Assembly: GCF_016862175.1 (NCBI RefSeq) | Contig: NZ_BOML01000084.1 | Coordinates: 1 to 64,000 of the forward strand | Source of the DNA: Paractinoplanes durhamensis | GTDB taxonomy: Bacteria > Actinomycetota > Actinomycetes > Mycobacteriales > Micromonosporaceae | Length of the DNA: 64,000 nucleotides | Direction: 5' to 3' | Part shown: positions 49,954 through 58,378 of the stretch, in pieces | Numbering within the stretch: the first letter of the stretch is position 1 | Layout of the letters: each line of letters opens with the position of its first letter | Translations under genes and position numbers: made by a program | The notes under the pieces: model-generated | What the model saw: the letters and a program-made list of their open reading frames with translations, nothing else | Told to the model about the DNA's origin: nothing | Database searches by the model: none

Positions 49954-51162
49954 CTAAACGGTGCGGTGGCCGATCACCTTCTGGCCGACGAACCCCGACT
50001 TGTGGATGGCCTCGTAGGCGTAGTCCCGCATGGTCTCCTCGTAGGTGCCGATGCCGCTGATCAGCGTTTTCTCACCCCTGGCCGCGGCCAAGAGCTGATC
50101 GCCCAGGACGTGCGCGTCGCGCAGGGCGGTATTGGCACCGATGCCCAGGGCCGGACTCATCGCGTGGACGGCGTCACCCATGACGGTCACCGTCGACGGT
50201 TCCCAGGCCGGCACCGGGATGCAGCTGCGGATCGCGAGCGCCTGCACGGTGGCGGTGTCCCAGAGCCGGACGATCTCCAGCAGATCCGGATGCCAGCCGG
50301 CCAGTCGGTGCAGCGCATAATCCTTCAGTTCGCCCGGTCCGGCGCTGAACAGTTCGTCATCCGGGATCATGCGATCCGCCGTCGAGTTGAAGATGCTCAG
50401 CGCGTAGTTCTCCTGGGCCTCCAGCTGAAACTCCGCGTCCTGCTCCAGGACCAGGGCCGACCGGGGGTCGGTGCGTTCCAGCGGGGCGAGGGTCAGGCCG
50501 GTGTAATCACTGTCGTACGCCATGGAGAACGCGTTGAACAGCTGCGCCGGGAGCTTCGCCTTGTTCTGCGGAGTCAGGGGGATCTTCGCGGCGATCGACC
50601 GGGCCCCGAGGTCGGCGACTCGGACCTGGGGCAGGCGCTGCGCGCGGACGGCGGAGTTGATGCCGTCAGCGGCGATGAGAACGTCGGCGTCGGTCGTGCT
50701 GCCATCGGCCAGCAGCACCGTGATCGTCGAGTCGGGGTTGGTGCGGTAACCGGTGACCTGTGCGCCGAAGTGCACGAGGTCCTGCAGGCCGAGGTAGAGG
50801 ATCCGGCGCAGGGTGGAACGGCACACGGCGAGGTGTTCCGGAATTTCGGTGGGCACCCCGATCCCGGTCATGGCGGCCTTGTCCCGGGCCGGGCGCGGGG
50901 TGAGGTGCTCGTCGAAGAGCAGCATGTCCTCGTCGGGCATGCCGCAGGTCGCGAGGAACAACTCCCACAACCGTGGTTCCAGCGCGGCGTGCAGAGCCGA
51001 GGTCCCGGTCGAGTTGATGTGTACCCGATAGCCGGCTTCGCGGGCGGACAGGCCGGTGTCGCGCTCGTAGACGGACACGGTATGGCCGTGGCGATGCAGA
51101 TAGTGGGCCAGGGTCAAGCCGGACAAACCGGCCCCAGCGATGGCGATGCGTGTCTTGGACAC
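49954..51162 (-). CDS. FAD-dependent monooxygenase (PHBH/TetX-like family)
   Basis: The 402-residue protein has the group A flavin monooxygenase motifs: IAIAGAGLSGLTLAHYLHRHG (FAD), ADGINSAVR (DG motif) and GDAVHAMSPALGIGANTALRDA. It should hydroxylate an aromatic or related compound with NAD(P)H and O2. The GTG at 51162 follows GGGAG at about five bases; an upstream extension to 51270 lacks family sequence. It converges with folE (36 bp between stops), so it may be outside that operon. Whether it acts on a demethylated product is speculative. Confidence 0.9.
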   Translation of the reverse strand: MSKTRIAIAGAGLSGLTLAHYLHRHGHTVSVYERDTGLSAREAGYRVHINSTGTSALHAALEPRLWELFLATCGMPDEDMLLFDEHLTPRPARDKAAMTGIGVPTEIPEHLAVCRSTLRRILYLGLQDLVHFGAQVTGYRTNPDSTITVLLADGSTTDADVLIAADGINSAVRAQRLPQVRVADLGARSIAAKIPLTPQNKAKLPAQLFNAFSMAYDSDYTGLTLAPLERTDPRSALVLEQDAEFQLEAQENYALSIFNSTADRMIPDDELFSAGPGELKDYALHRLAGWHPDLLEIVRLWDTATVQALAIRSCIPVPAWEPSTVTVMGDAVHAMSPALGIGANTALRDAHVLGDQLLAAARGEKTLISGIGTYEETMRDYAYEAIHKSGFVGQKVIGHRTV

Positions 51163-51266
51163 AGTGCTCCCAGTGCGTAGTCGCATTCTCGGAACACACC
51201 GGGGCCCTGTCGTCGGACAAGGAGGTTGCGCAGGCCGTCGGCCTTCCGGCGGCTCGTCGAGAGCGC

Positions 51267-52166
51267 TCAATGCAGGCGCGTGGAATCCGGCAGCGGCAGG
51301 TGGAGGGTGAAGATGGATCCACCCATCGGGTTGGGCTGATAGGTGACATCACCGCGGTTGGCGCGGGCGAGCTCCCGGACGATATAGAGCCCGAGTCCGG
51401 TTCCGCTGATCCGTCCGGCGGTGGTGTCGCTGCGCGAGAACCGTTCGAACAGGTGCTCGCGGAAGGGTTCGGGTACTCCCGGTCCCTGATCCTCAACGCT
51501 GACCCGTAGGTGGTTGTCCTGGCTCGCTATCCGGACGGCGGTGGCGCCACCGCCGTACTTCGCGGCGTTGGACAGCAGGTTGGTGAGGATTTGGTCGAGG
51601 TGCCCCGGCTGGACGAGTGCGATGGCGTCGCCGGGGCAGATGATGTCGCACGTCTCGCGGGTGGCTGCTACCGCGGCGAGCACCCGGGCGCGGGCGTCCG
51701 CCAGTTCCGGGTTCGCGGTGAGCCGACCGGCCTCGAGACTGACCATGGCGAGAACCTCGCGCACGACTCCGGCGAGACGATGGGCGTTGCGGTCGATCAC
51801 GGTCAGGACGTCACGATATTTGGCGGGAGAGATGGTGTCCCCGTTCGTCAGGGACTGGTCGGCGAAGCCGAGGATGGCGGTCAGCGGGTTGTTGATCTCG
51901 TGGCCGAGCATGCCGATGAGGTCGAGTTTGAGCTGGTTGGCGTCTTCGAGCTGGGTGTTCTTGGCGGCGAGCGTGGTCATGGCGGTGTCGCGTTCCCGCT
52001 CGGCGGTCTTGCGGTCGGTGATGTCCTGAAAGATGCCGACGAATCGTTGGGGCTCGCCGTTGTCGTCGCGGACCGCGGCGATATTGAGGTGTACGTCGAG
52101 CGGCGAGCCGTCGGCCCGGACCAGATGCCCTTCCGCGCTCACCGAGTCGATCTCGCCGGCGAACAT
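51267..52166 (-). CDS. Histidine kinase C-terminal part (partial PAS-HisKA-HATPase), downstream of a frameshift
   Basis: The frame carries the end of a PAS domain (LVRADGSPLDVHLNIAAVRDD, FVGIFQDITDRK), a HisKA helix with MLGHEINNPLTAILG and ATPase boxes NLLSNAAKYGGG, DQGPGVPEPF and GTGLGLYIVREL. There is no plausible independent start: the first ATG in frame is 52166, inside the PAS core, without a Shine-Dalgarno. Meaningful sequence begins near 52193 in frame with the sensor gene's end, shifted by one. It is probably the rest of the 52139 gene, cut off by a frameshift. Confidence 0.65.
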   Translation of the reverse strand: MFAGEIDSVSAEGHLVRADGSPLDVHLNIAAVRDDNGEPQRFVGIFQDITDRKTAERERDTAMTTLAAKNTQLEDANQLKLDLIGMLGHEINNPLTAILGFADQSLTNGDTISPAKYRDVLTVIDRNAHRLAGVVREVLAMVSLEAGRLTANPELADARARVLAAVAATRETCDIICPGDAIALVQPGHLDQILTNLLSNAAKYGGGATAVRIASQDNHLRVSVEDQGPGVPEPFREHLFERFSRSDTTAGRISGTGLGLYIVRELARANRGDVTYQPNPMGGSIFTLHLPLPDSTRLH

Positions 52167-54439
52167 CGCTGCCAGCGCCCGCTGGCGGTCGTCAGCGCGC
52201 GTTCGACCGTACGCCGTGCGGTGATGTCGGTGTTGATGGCGAGGACGGCTATCGGATTCCCGTCGGTGTCGCGTTGCAGGGCCATCCGGCTGAGCAGGAC
52301 GACTCGCTTGCCGTCGGCCCGCCGATGTTCGAGCTCGCCGGTCCACCGGCCGTGTTCGCGCAGGGTCTGCTCGACGAAAGCGGCGTTGGTCTCGTCCGGC
52401 CAGGTCGTGGCCAGCAGCCGATGGAGGTCGTGTCCGGTGGCAACCTGTGCCTGCCATCCGTAGATGTGCTCGGCGGCCGGGTTCCAGTAGCGGATCCCGC
52501 CGTCGAGGGAGTGGACGATCACCGCGTCCTGGGTCAGATCCAGCAGCTGGGCCCGCTCGGCCAACTGTGCGGCGGCGTTGCGCTGGGCGTCGATGTCCTC
52601 GATCTGGGTGACAAGGTAGGCCGGGGTGCCGGTGTCGTCGCGGACCACGGCCGCGTGCACTCGCACCCAGATGTAGTGACCGTCGGCATGCCGATACCGC
52701 TTGTCGTAGGTGACCTGTTCCTGCCGGCCGGCAGCGAGCGACTGCAGAGCCGCAACGGTGCCGGGCACGTCGTCCGGGTGTTGCAGCTCCCGTACGTTCA
52801 TCCCGACCAGACGTTCGATGGTGTGCCCGGTGATCGCGGCCAAAGCCGGGTTGGCCTGCAGGAAGACGCCCTGCTCGGCTCCCTGCAGACCGGTCAGGAC
52901 CATACCGAGCGGCGAGCGGTCGAACCCGAGCCGGAACCGCGTCTCGCTCTGCTCCAGAGCAGCCAGAGCCTTCGTCTTGCGGGCGGCGTCCTCGGCCTGG
53001 CGCAGCGCGCCGCTGAGGGCGCCGGCCAGCAACGTCAGCTGCTGCTCGTCGTGCTCGTCGAACGCATCGGCGACCGCGGCGACGACGGTGACAGCTCCGA
53101 TGACCTCGTCACCGGCGAACAACGGCGCTGCCATCATCGACACGATTCCGGCGGCGGCACAGATCGTGCGGTCGGCGCGGGGGTCCGTGCCGGCGTCACC
53201 GGTGCGCAGTGTGGTTCCGGTCCGGACTGCCTCACCGGACAGGGAGGTTCCATCGGTGCCCAGTTCGGTGCCGAGCAGATGGCGCAGGCCCGGGGTTACC
53301 GCCCTGGCCGTGAGCACGTTCTGCTCAAGCAGGCCGACGATGACGTCCCCGCAGTTGCGGAATACCTCGTGCATCTGCTCCGCCACCAGCGACAGCAATC
53401 GGTCCTGATCGGTGGCGGCGGTTGTCAGCTCGCGCTGCACCGCGATCGTGGTCCGTAAGCGATCAGCTTCCCGGGCTGCTCGTTGTGCCGATGCGGCCAC
53501 GCGGTCCCGCTCGTCGGTCACGTCACGCTGGACGACGACGGCACCGAGTCGCTCGCCGTCGCCGTTGACCAGAGCCCGCCCGGACGCCACCAGGCGGATC
53601 GGGCGACAGCCGACCGGGGCGATGACGAACTCGGCCTCGGTCACGCCGCCGTCGTTCAGGGCCCGCGCCAGTGGAACCTCGTGTGCTGCCAGTGGGGTCA
53701 CCCCGTCCGGCCGGAAGAGGCTGTAGCGAGCGGCGTGCTCCGCCGGTGTCAGGTCGGGGTCGGCGTCGATGCCGTGCGCGTTGCGCGCCGTCCGGTTGAA
53801 CAGCGTGAGATGGCCGGCGGCGTCGCAAGCGACGATGCCGACGTCGGCGGACTCCAGGACGGCGTCGGTGAACGCCTCGCGCAGTTCTGCCTCGCGCAGC
53901 GCCTCAGCGAGCTGGATGCTTTGTTGTTCTGCCCGCAGGGCGAGTGAGCTGAAGACCCGCGCCTGGCGGCGGCGGTCGAACAGCGCCATCAGCACGTCGG
54001 CGCTGTCCTTGAGCAGCGCCAGTTCGGCGGCGCCGATGTCCCTGGCGGACGTGTCGAAGACGCAGAAGGAACCGAGAGCATGACCGTCAGGCGTGACCAG
54101 AGGCGCGGAGGCGTAGAAGCGGACCTTTCCCAGGGTTCCGTCCACCCACGGGTTGAGCGCGTACTCGGAGTGCGTACTGGCATCCGCGGTCCAGACGATG
54201 TCGCCGTCCCGGAAGTGCAGCGCGCACATCGAATCCGTACGCGAGGTGTCGCTTCCTTCGAACCCCACCGTGGTCAGCTGGCATTGCAGGTGTTCGTCGA
54301 TGACGTTGACCGCCGCGTACGGCACCTGTATCGCTGCGGAGGCCATCCGTACCACCGCGTGCACCTGCTCGTCGAGCGTGGGGTCGGGCAGTCCGTAATC
54401 CCGCAGTGCCGCCAGCCGGGCGGACTCGACAGCATCCAT
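52139..54439 (-). CDS. GAF-PAS-GAF-PAS-PAS sensor protein, N-terminal part of a split histidine kinase
   Basis: The 766-residue frame has a GAF domain (20-160; VNVIDEHLQCQLTTVG), a PAS domain (200-320), a second GAF (345-480; DVIVGLLEQNVLTARAVTPG), and PAS domains at 510-630 and 635-750. It ends abruptly in nonsense sequence (WQRCSPARSTR) with no kinase. The missing kinase domains continue in another frame at 51267. No membrane helix is seen, so sensing is cytoplasmic. The ATG at 54439 is the natural start. If the split is real, this protein cannot signal by phosphotransfer on its own. Confidence 0.75.
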   Translation of the reverse strand: MDAVESARLAALRDYGLPDPTLDEQVHAVVRMASAAIQVPYAAVNVIDEHLQCQLTTVGFEGSDTSRTDSMCALHFRDGDIVWTADASTHSEYALNPWVDGTLGKVRFYASAPLVTPDGHALGSFCVFDTSARDIGAAELALLKDSADVLMALFDRRRQARVFSSLALRAEQQSIQLAEALREAELREAFTDAVLESADVGIVACDAAGHLTLFNRTARNAHGIDADPDLTPAEHAARYSLFRPDGVTPLAAHEVPLARALNDGGVTEAEFVIAPVGCRPIRLVASGRALVNGDGERLGAVVVQRDVTDERDRVAASAQRAAREADRLRTTIAVQRELTTAATDQDRLLSLVAEQMHEVFRNCGDVIVGLLEQNVLTARAVTPGLRHLLGTELGTDGTSLSGEAVRTGTTLRTGDAGTDPRADRTICAAAGIVSMMAAPLFAGDEVIGAVTVVAAVADAFDEHDEQQLTLLAGALSGALRQAEDAARKTKALAALEQSETRFRLGFDRSPLGMVLTGLQGAEQGVFLQANPALAAITGHTIERLVGMNVRELQHPDDVPGTVAALQSLAAGRQEQVTYDKRYRHADGHYIWVRVHAAVVRDDTGTPAYLVTQIEDIDAQRNAAAQLAERAQLLDLTQDAVIVHSLDGGIRYWNPAAEHIYGWQAQVATGHDLHRLLATTWPDETNAAFVEQTLREHGRWTGELEHRRADGKRVVLLSRMALQRDTDGNPIAVLAINTDITARRTVERALTTASGRWQRCSPARSTR

Positions 54440-54635
54440 GTGCCCCTGCTCTCCTCGACCGTAGGTGCACCTCTCATCGGCAGTACACGGGCCTAATCCG
54501 AACAGTCTTCATTGCGGCTGAGGAGCAAAAGGGGAGCGGTCACACTTGATGATTCGGGTGAAGTGAAGCTGGGAATGTTCTCATTTGTCCGTTACCGGGG
54601 ATGCGCACCTTCGCCGATGGCGGCAAACTGCCGGG

Positions 54636-56144
54636 GTGAACGCAGAACCCGGCCATCCGACCTGGACACCCGCCGAAGGCGACCTTCTCGGCCGGCGCTA
54701 CCGCCTGGTCCGGGTGGCCGGTGAGGGCGGCATGGCCGTCGTCTGGGAGGCCCACGACGAGGTGCTTGCCCGTACCGTCGCGGTGAAGGTGCTGGCGCCC
54801 GAGTGGGCCGGCGATCCGGAATTCCGGGAACGGGTCCGGTTCGAGGCGCAGGCGGCGGCCGCGATCACCCACCCGAACATCGCTCAGGTGCACGACTACG
54901 GCGAGGCCAACGAGGTGCCGTACGTCGTGATGGAGTTCGTGCCCGGCGGAACCCTGCTGCGGCGTCTCGGCCAGGGCCTGCCGCAACCCCGGTTCGCCAT
55001 GCGGGTCGCTGCGGAGGTCGCGGCCGCGCTCGCCGCCGCCCACGCCGGGGGTCTCGTGCACCGCGACGTCAAGCCCGCGAACGTGATGCTGTCGGCGACC
55101 GGGGCCAAGGTGGTCGACTTCGGCATCGCGGCCGCGATCGCACCCTCCGGGTTCGGCACCGACGGCGAGATGATCTTCGGGACCACGGCCTATCTGGCCC
55201 CGGAACGTCTCCGCGACGACGCCGTCGAGCCCGCCTCCGACGTGTACGCGCTCGGGCTGCTGCTCCACCTGATGCTGGTCGGCCGCTCGCCGTGGACCAT
55301 CGAGGACACCACCACGATGCTGTCGAAGCACACCTACTTCGAGCCGCCGCCGCTGCCGTCCGTGCCCGGCGTCCCCGGCTACGTCATCAAGCTGGGCAAC
55401 CGGTGCTTGCAGGCGGAACCGTCGGCGCGGCCGAGCGCGCGGGAGGCGGCCGCACTGCTGGCCCAGGGCGCAGGCCGGAACACCGCGACCGAGGACCGCG
55501 AACCCGCACCGGCGTCCGCGTTGGTCGCTGCCGAACTCTCGCGACTGGTCCCATCCGACTCCGCCCGGGCCACCGCTGCCCGGGCGGCGAAGACCGCCAC
55601 GCCGGTCGGGCGCCGGCGGCGTCTGATCGCCGGGAGCGCCGTCGCGCTTCTCCTCGCCGCCGGCGCGGCGTGGCTGTTGCAGCGGGACGAGCCGGCCACC
55701 GTCCCGGAGGCGTCGCCCTCGGCGGTGCGGTCCACGCCGGCCGCCACGGCACCCACCCTCCGGGCCTCCAAGGCGGCCGCGGGAGCCGCGACCCGCGGCG
55801 CGACAGCCACTACTGCGGCGGCCCGGGCGACAACGTCTCCTCCTGGCGGGGGCCTGGACGGGCCGGCGGCGCCCCCCACGACCGCGAGCGCCGAACCGAC
55901 CATCTCCGCTGCCCCTGAGGAGCGCACCTTCACTTCGGAGGCCGGATCGATCCGCGCGATCTGCCCGGAACCGTCGACCGCCGAGATCCTCTCCTGGGCC
56001 ACGACCAAGCCCTACAAGGTCGACGACACCGATGTTGGACCATCGGACGGGCCGTCGGTCACGTTCCGGCACGGAAACACCTACGTCACGATGATGGTGA
56101 GCTGTGCCGGGAGCGAGCCTTCGATGGTCAACAGTGCATCGTGA
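54636..56144 (+). CDS. Membrane-anchored Ser/Thr protein kinase (Pkn type)
   Basis: The protein of about 502 residues has a complete Hanks kinase domain: GEGGMAVVWEA (glycine loop), VAVKVL (Lys), HRDVKPANVM (catalytic loop), VDFGIA (DFG) and a GTTAYLAPE activation segment. A membrane helix (LIAGSAVALLLAAGAAWLL) near residue 330 is followed by an Ala/Thr/Pro-rich stalk and a short extracellular domain with two cysteines, without PASTA repeats. The GTG at 54636 is a compromise; a TTG at 54585 adds 17 residues. It diverges from the sensor gene across 196 bp with no repeat that I can see. Confidence 0.9.
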   Translation: MNAEPGHPTWTPAEGDLLGRRYRLVRVAGEGGMAVVWEAHDEVLARTVAVKVLAPEWAGDPEFRERVRFEAQAAAAITHPNIAQVHDYGEANEVPYVVMEFVPGGTLLRRLGQGLPQPRFAMRVAAEVAAALAAAHAGGLVHRDVKPANVMLSATGAKVVDFGIAAAIAPSGFGTDGEMIFGTTAYLAPERLRDDAVEPASDVYALGLLLHLMLVGRSPWTIEDTTTMLSKHTYFEPPPLPSVPGVPGYVIKLGNRCLQAEPSARPSAREAAALLAQGAGRNTATEDREPAPASALVAAELSRLVPSDSARATAARAAKTATPVGRRRRLIAGSAVALLLAAGAAWLLQRDEPATVPEASPSAVRSTPAATAPTLRASKAAAGAATRGATATTAAARATTSPPGGGLDGPAAPPTTASAEPTISAAPEERTFTSEAGSIRAICPEPSTAEILSWATTKPYKVDDTDVGPSDGPSVTFRHGNTYVTMMVSCAGSEPSMVNSAS

Positions 56145-56162
56145 TGCTGACCCATGCTTTCC

Positions 56163-57584
56163 TCACCATGCGAACTCCTCGGCGTGGATCCGATGATCGG
56201 GCAGGCCGGCGTCGCGCAGGCTGGTGCGTACGGCGGCCATCCAGGCCGGTGGCCCGCACACATAGGCCTCGCGCTCGGCGACGTCGGGAACCAGCCACCT
56301 CAGCGCCGCCGTGTCGTCGCCCTGGCTGTAGCCCGCCGGCAGCCAGGACCGGTGACGCCCGCGGCCGCCCTCGAGGTAGAGGACGCGGACGCCGTAGCTG
56401 CGGCTGAGGTCGCCCAGTTCGGCGCGGAAGACCGCCTCGGTGTGCGTGCGGACCCGGTAGAGCAGCGTGGTGCCGGTTCCGGCCGGGCCGAGGTCATCGA
56501 GCAGAGCGCGCATCGTGGTGATGCCGACTCCGGCGGCGATCAGCAATGCCCGGCGGCCGCGCGACCGTTCCGCGGTCAGCGCCCCGTAGGGCCCTTCGAC
56601 AAGGACCCGGGTTCCCGGGCGCAAGCCGCCGACCCGGCCGCTGCCGTCCCCGAGGTCCTTGACGGTGATGCGTAGTAGATCTTGGCTCGGCCCCGCCGAC
56701 AGCGTGTAGGGATGCGCCCGCGACCACCCCGGGCCGTCGAGGAAGCGCCACAGGAAAAACTGGCCGGCGCGGGCCGGTAGCCGGTCGAGCCGATGTCCGC
56801 GCAGGTAGACCGAGACCACGCCGGGAGCCTCGGCGACCACTGTGTCGACCCGCAGGCGGTGGTACGCCGAACGCCAGATCGGCAGCGCGACCCGGAAGAC
56901 AAGCACCGCCGCCAGGGCCGAACCGTACAGCCCCCACCAGTACACGCGGGCGACGGGCCCGGCGGTGAAATCGGCCCCGGTCCAGAGCTGGTGCGGCAGG
57001 GCCAGCCCGACCCCGAGGTAGGCGTACAGGTGCAGCAGGTGCCAGGTCTCGTAGCGCTGCCGGCGGCGCGCGGCACGGACCGAGAGGAGCACCACCAGGA
57101 TCAGCAGCAGCGTGCCCGCGGCCGCCAACAGCATGCCCGGGAACGTGACCGTGAGGTGCCAGCCCTCCGCGAGCACCCCGGCCCGCCCGGACTGCGCGTA
57201 GCCGATCGTGGTGAGCAGGACGTGGGCCATCATCAGCCAGAACGACGCGAAGCCGATCACCCGGTGCCGCCGGGCCAGCAGGTCCTGGCCGTATGCGCGT
57301 TCGACCCACGGGATCCGGGCCATCAGCAGCACCTGCAACAGCAGCAGATCGGAGGCGACCAGGCCGGTCAGCCGGCCGATCGTGGTCGCCGGCTCACCGA
57401 GACCTTGCACGTTGCCGATCCCGCCGTTCGCCAGCCACAGCGCCACCACGGCTACCACACTCAGGATGGCGGCCGAGCCGGCGGCATCACGCCACCAGCG
57501 GCGCGGCGCGTGCGGTGGCGGGATGCGATGGTGCGACCCGGCCAACCGGACCCGGCCCGACACACCTTTGCTCGTGATGCTCAC
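56163..57584 (-). CDS. Ferric-reductase-like transmembrane flavocytochrome
   Basis: The 473-residue protein has six or so membrane helices with paired histidines (RRHRVIGFASFWLMMAHVLL, ETWHLLHLYAYLGVGLALPHQ) expected to bind heme, then a cytoplasmic FAD/NAD reductase part with RAHPYTLSAGP, EGPYGALT, AAGVGITTMRALL and YVCGPPAWM. It would carry electrons from NAD(P)H across the membrane to an acceptor such as Fe3+. The start is a GTG at 57584. It is divergent from a DUF2231-type membrane protein with a palindrome between them, so the two may be linked. Confidence 0.88.
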   Translation of the reverse strand: MSITSKGVSGRVRLAGSHHRIPPPHAPRRWWRDAAGSAAILSVVAVVALWLANGGIGNVQGLGEPATTIGRLTGLVASDLLLLQVLLMARIPWVERAYGQDLLARRHRVIGFASFWLMMAHVLLTTIGYAQSGRAGVLAEGWHLTVTFPGMLLAAAGTLLLILVVLLSVRAARRRQRYETWHLLHLYAYLGVGLALPHQLWTGADFTAGPVARVYWWGLYGSALAAVLVFRVALPIWRSAYHRLRVDTVVAEAPGVVSVYLRGHRLDRLPARAGQFFLWRFLDGPGWSRAHPYTLSAGPSQDLLRITVKDLGDGSGRVGGLRPGTRVLVEGPYGALTAERSRGRRALLIAAGVGITTMRALLDDLGPAGTGTTLLYRVRTHTEAVFRAELGDLSRSYGVRVLYLEGGRGRHRSWLPAGYSQGDDTAALRWLVPDVAEREAYVCGPPAWMAAVRTSLRDAGLPDHRIHAEEFAW

Positions 57585-57614
57585 TGCGCCAGCGTGGCTC
57601 GTGGAAATGGGAGA

Positions 57615-57630
57615 ACTCGAAGAATCGAGT
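57615..57630. promoter_or_regulatory. Palindrome between divergent flavocytochrome and DUF2231 genes
   Basis: ACTCGA-AGAA-TCGAGT has perfect 6-bp arms and lies 31 bp from the flavocytochrome start and 62 bp from the other start. Its position suits an operator that controls both promoters. No regulator gene is adjacent. Confidence 0.45.
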
Positions 57631-57691
57631 CCCTACGCTTTCGGGTGGTAAACGGTTTGCGCCCGAAGTGGCATCTTCCGGAAGGATTTAT

Positions 57692-58231
57692 ATGAGTACC
57701 GTCAACGGACTGCCGGCACACATCCTGCTGGTGCACGCGATCGTCGTGTTGTTGCCGCTTGCGGCGTTGTTGCTCGTCCTGACCTCGGTGCTGCCGGGTG
57801 TTCGGCAGCGTCTGGCCGGGCCGAACGCGATACTGGCGGTGGTGGTGGTCGTTCTGGTGCCGCTGACCACGAGTGCGGGCGAGTGGCTCGAACATCGGCT
57901 CCCGGAGAGTGCGCTGCTGCGTGACCACACCGAACTCGGCGACACGGCGATCTTCTACGCCGTTCCGATCGCGGTGCTGGCTCTGGTCGTCTGGTGGCGG
58001 GGTCGCGAGGCCACCGTGGAGGCCGCCGCCGGCGATGTGCTGCCGGGGTCCGGTGGTACGGCGACGCTCACCCGCCGGCGTACCTACCTGGCGCCGCTTT
58101 CGACGACCGTGACGGCGGTGATCGCTGTGCTGGCGATCATCTCGGCGGGCGCCGGCGTTTACGGCGTCTACCGGATCGGTGACTCGGGTTCGAAGGCGGC
58201 GTGGACCGGGACGGCGAGTCAAGCGCCCTGA
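57692..58231 (+). CDS. DUF2231-like integral membrane protein
   Basis: The 179-residue protein has four hydrophobic spans (HILLVHAIVVLLPLAALLLVL, ILAVVVVVLVPLTTSAG, AIFYAVPIAVLALVVWW, TTVTAVIAVLAIISAGAGV) and the family features GLPAHILLVH and GEWLEHRLPES, where conserved histidines could bind heme or a metal. Function of the family is not established. GGAAGG precedes the ATG at 57692. Its divergence from a heme-containing reductase suggests a redox partner. Confidence 0.75.
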   Translation: MSTVNGLPAHILLVHAIVVLLPLAALLLVLTSVLPGVRQRLAGPNAILAVVVVVLVPLTTSAGEWLEHRLPESALLRDHTELGDTAIFYAVPIAVLALVVWWRGREATVEAAAGDVLPGSGGTATLTRRRTYLAPLSTTVTAVIAVLAIISAGAGVYGVYRIGDSGSKAAWTGTASQAP

Positions 58232-58271
58232 TGTCTGCCCTCCGCCCGGAGACGCCTTGTCACAAGCGGGT

Positions 58272-58285
58272 TTCACGTATGTGAA
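58272..58285. promoter_or_regulatory. Short palindrome upstream of the GH43 promoter
   Basis: TTCAC-GTAT-GTGAA has perfect 5-bp arms and lies just before the -35 hexamer at 58290. This location suits an activator site. The arms are short and no regulator is assigned. Confidence 0.35.
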
Positions 58286-58289
58286 TGTA

Positions 58290-58322
58290 TTGACACGGGA
58301 ATTGTTATCGTTAACAATTCCC
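58290..58322 (+). promoter_or_regulatory. Promoter with overlapping LacI-type operator before the GH43 gene
   Basis: A consensus -35 TTGACA (58290-58295) is followed after 16 bases by a TAACAA -10-like hexamer (58312-58317). Over this lies a perfect inverted repeat GGGAATTGTTA-TCGT-TAACAATTCCC (58297-58307 and 58312-58322). The core GTTATCGTTAAC resembles LacI-family operators of actinobacterial glycosidase genes. A bound repressor would cover the promoter, so induction by a pentose oligomer is likely. Confidence 0.75.
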
Positions 58323-58378
58323 GGCAATCAGCGCCGGGCTTCGGCTGGCGTACCCCCGTTCTGCGATCGAGGCCCGCC

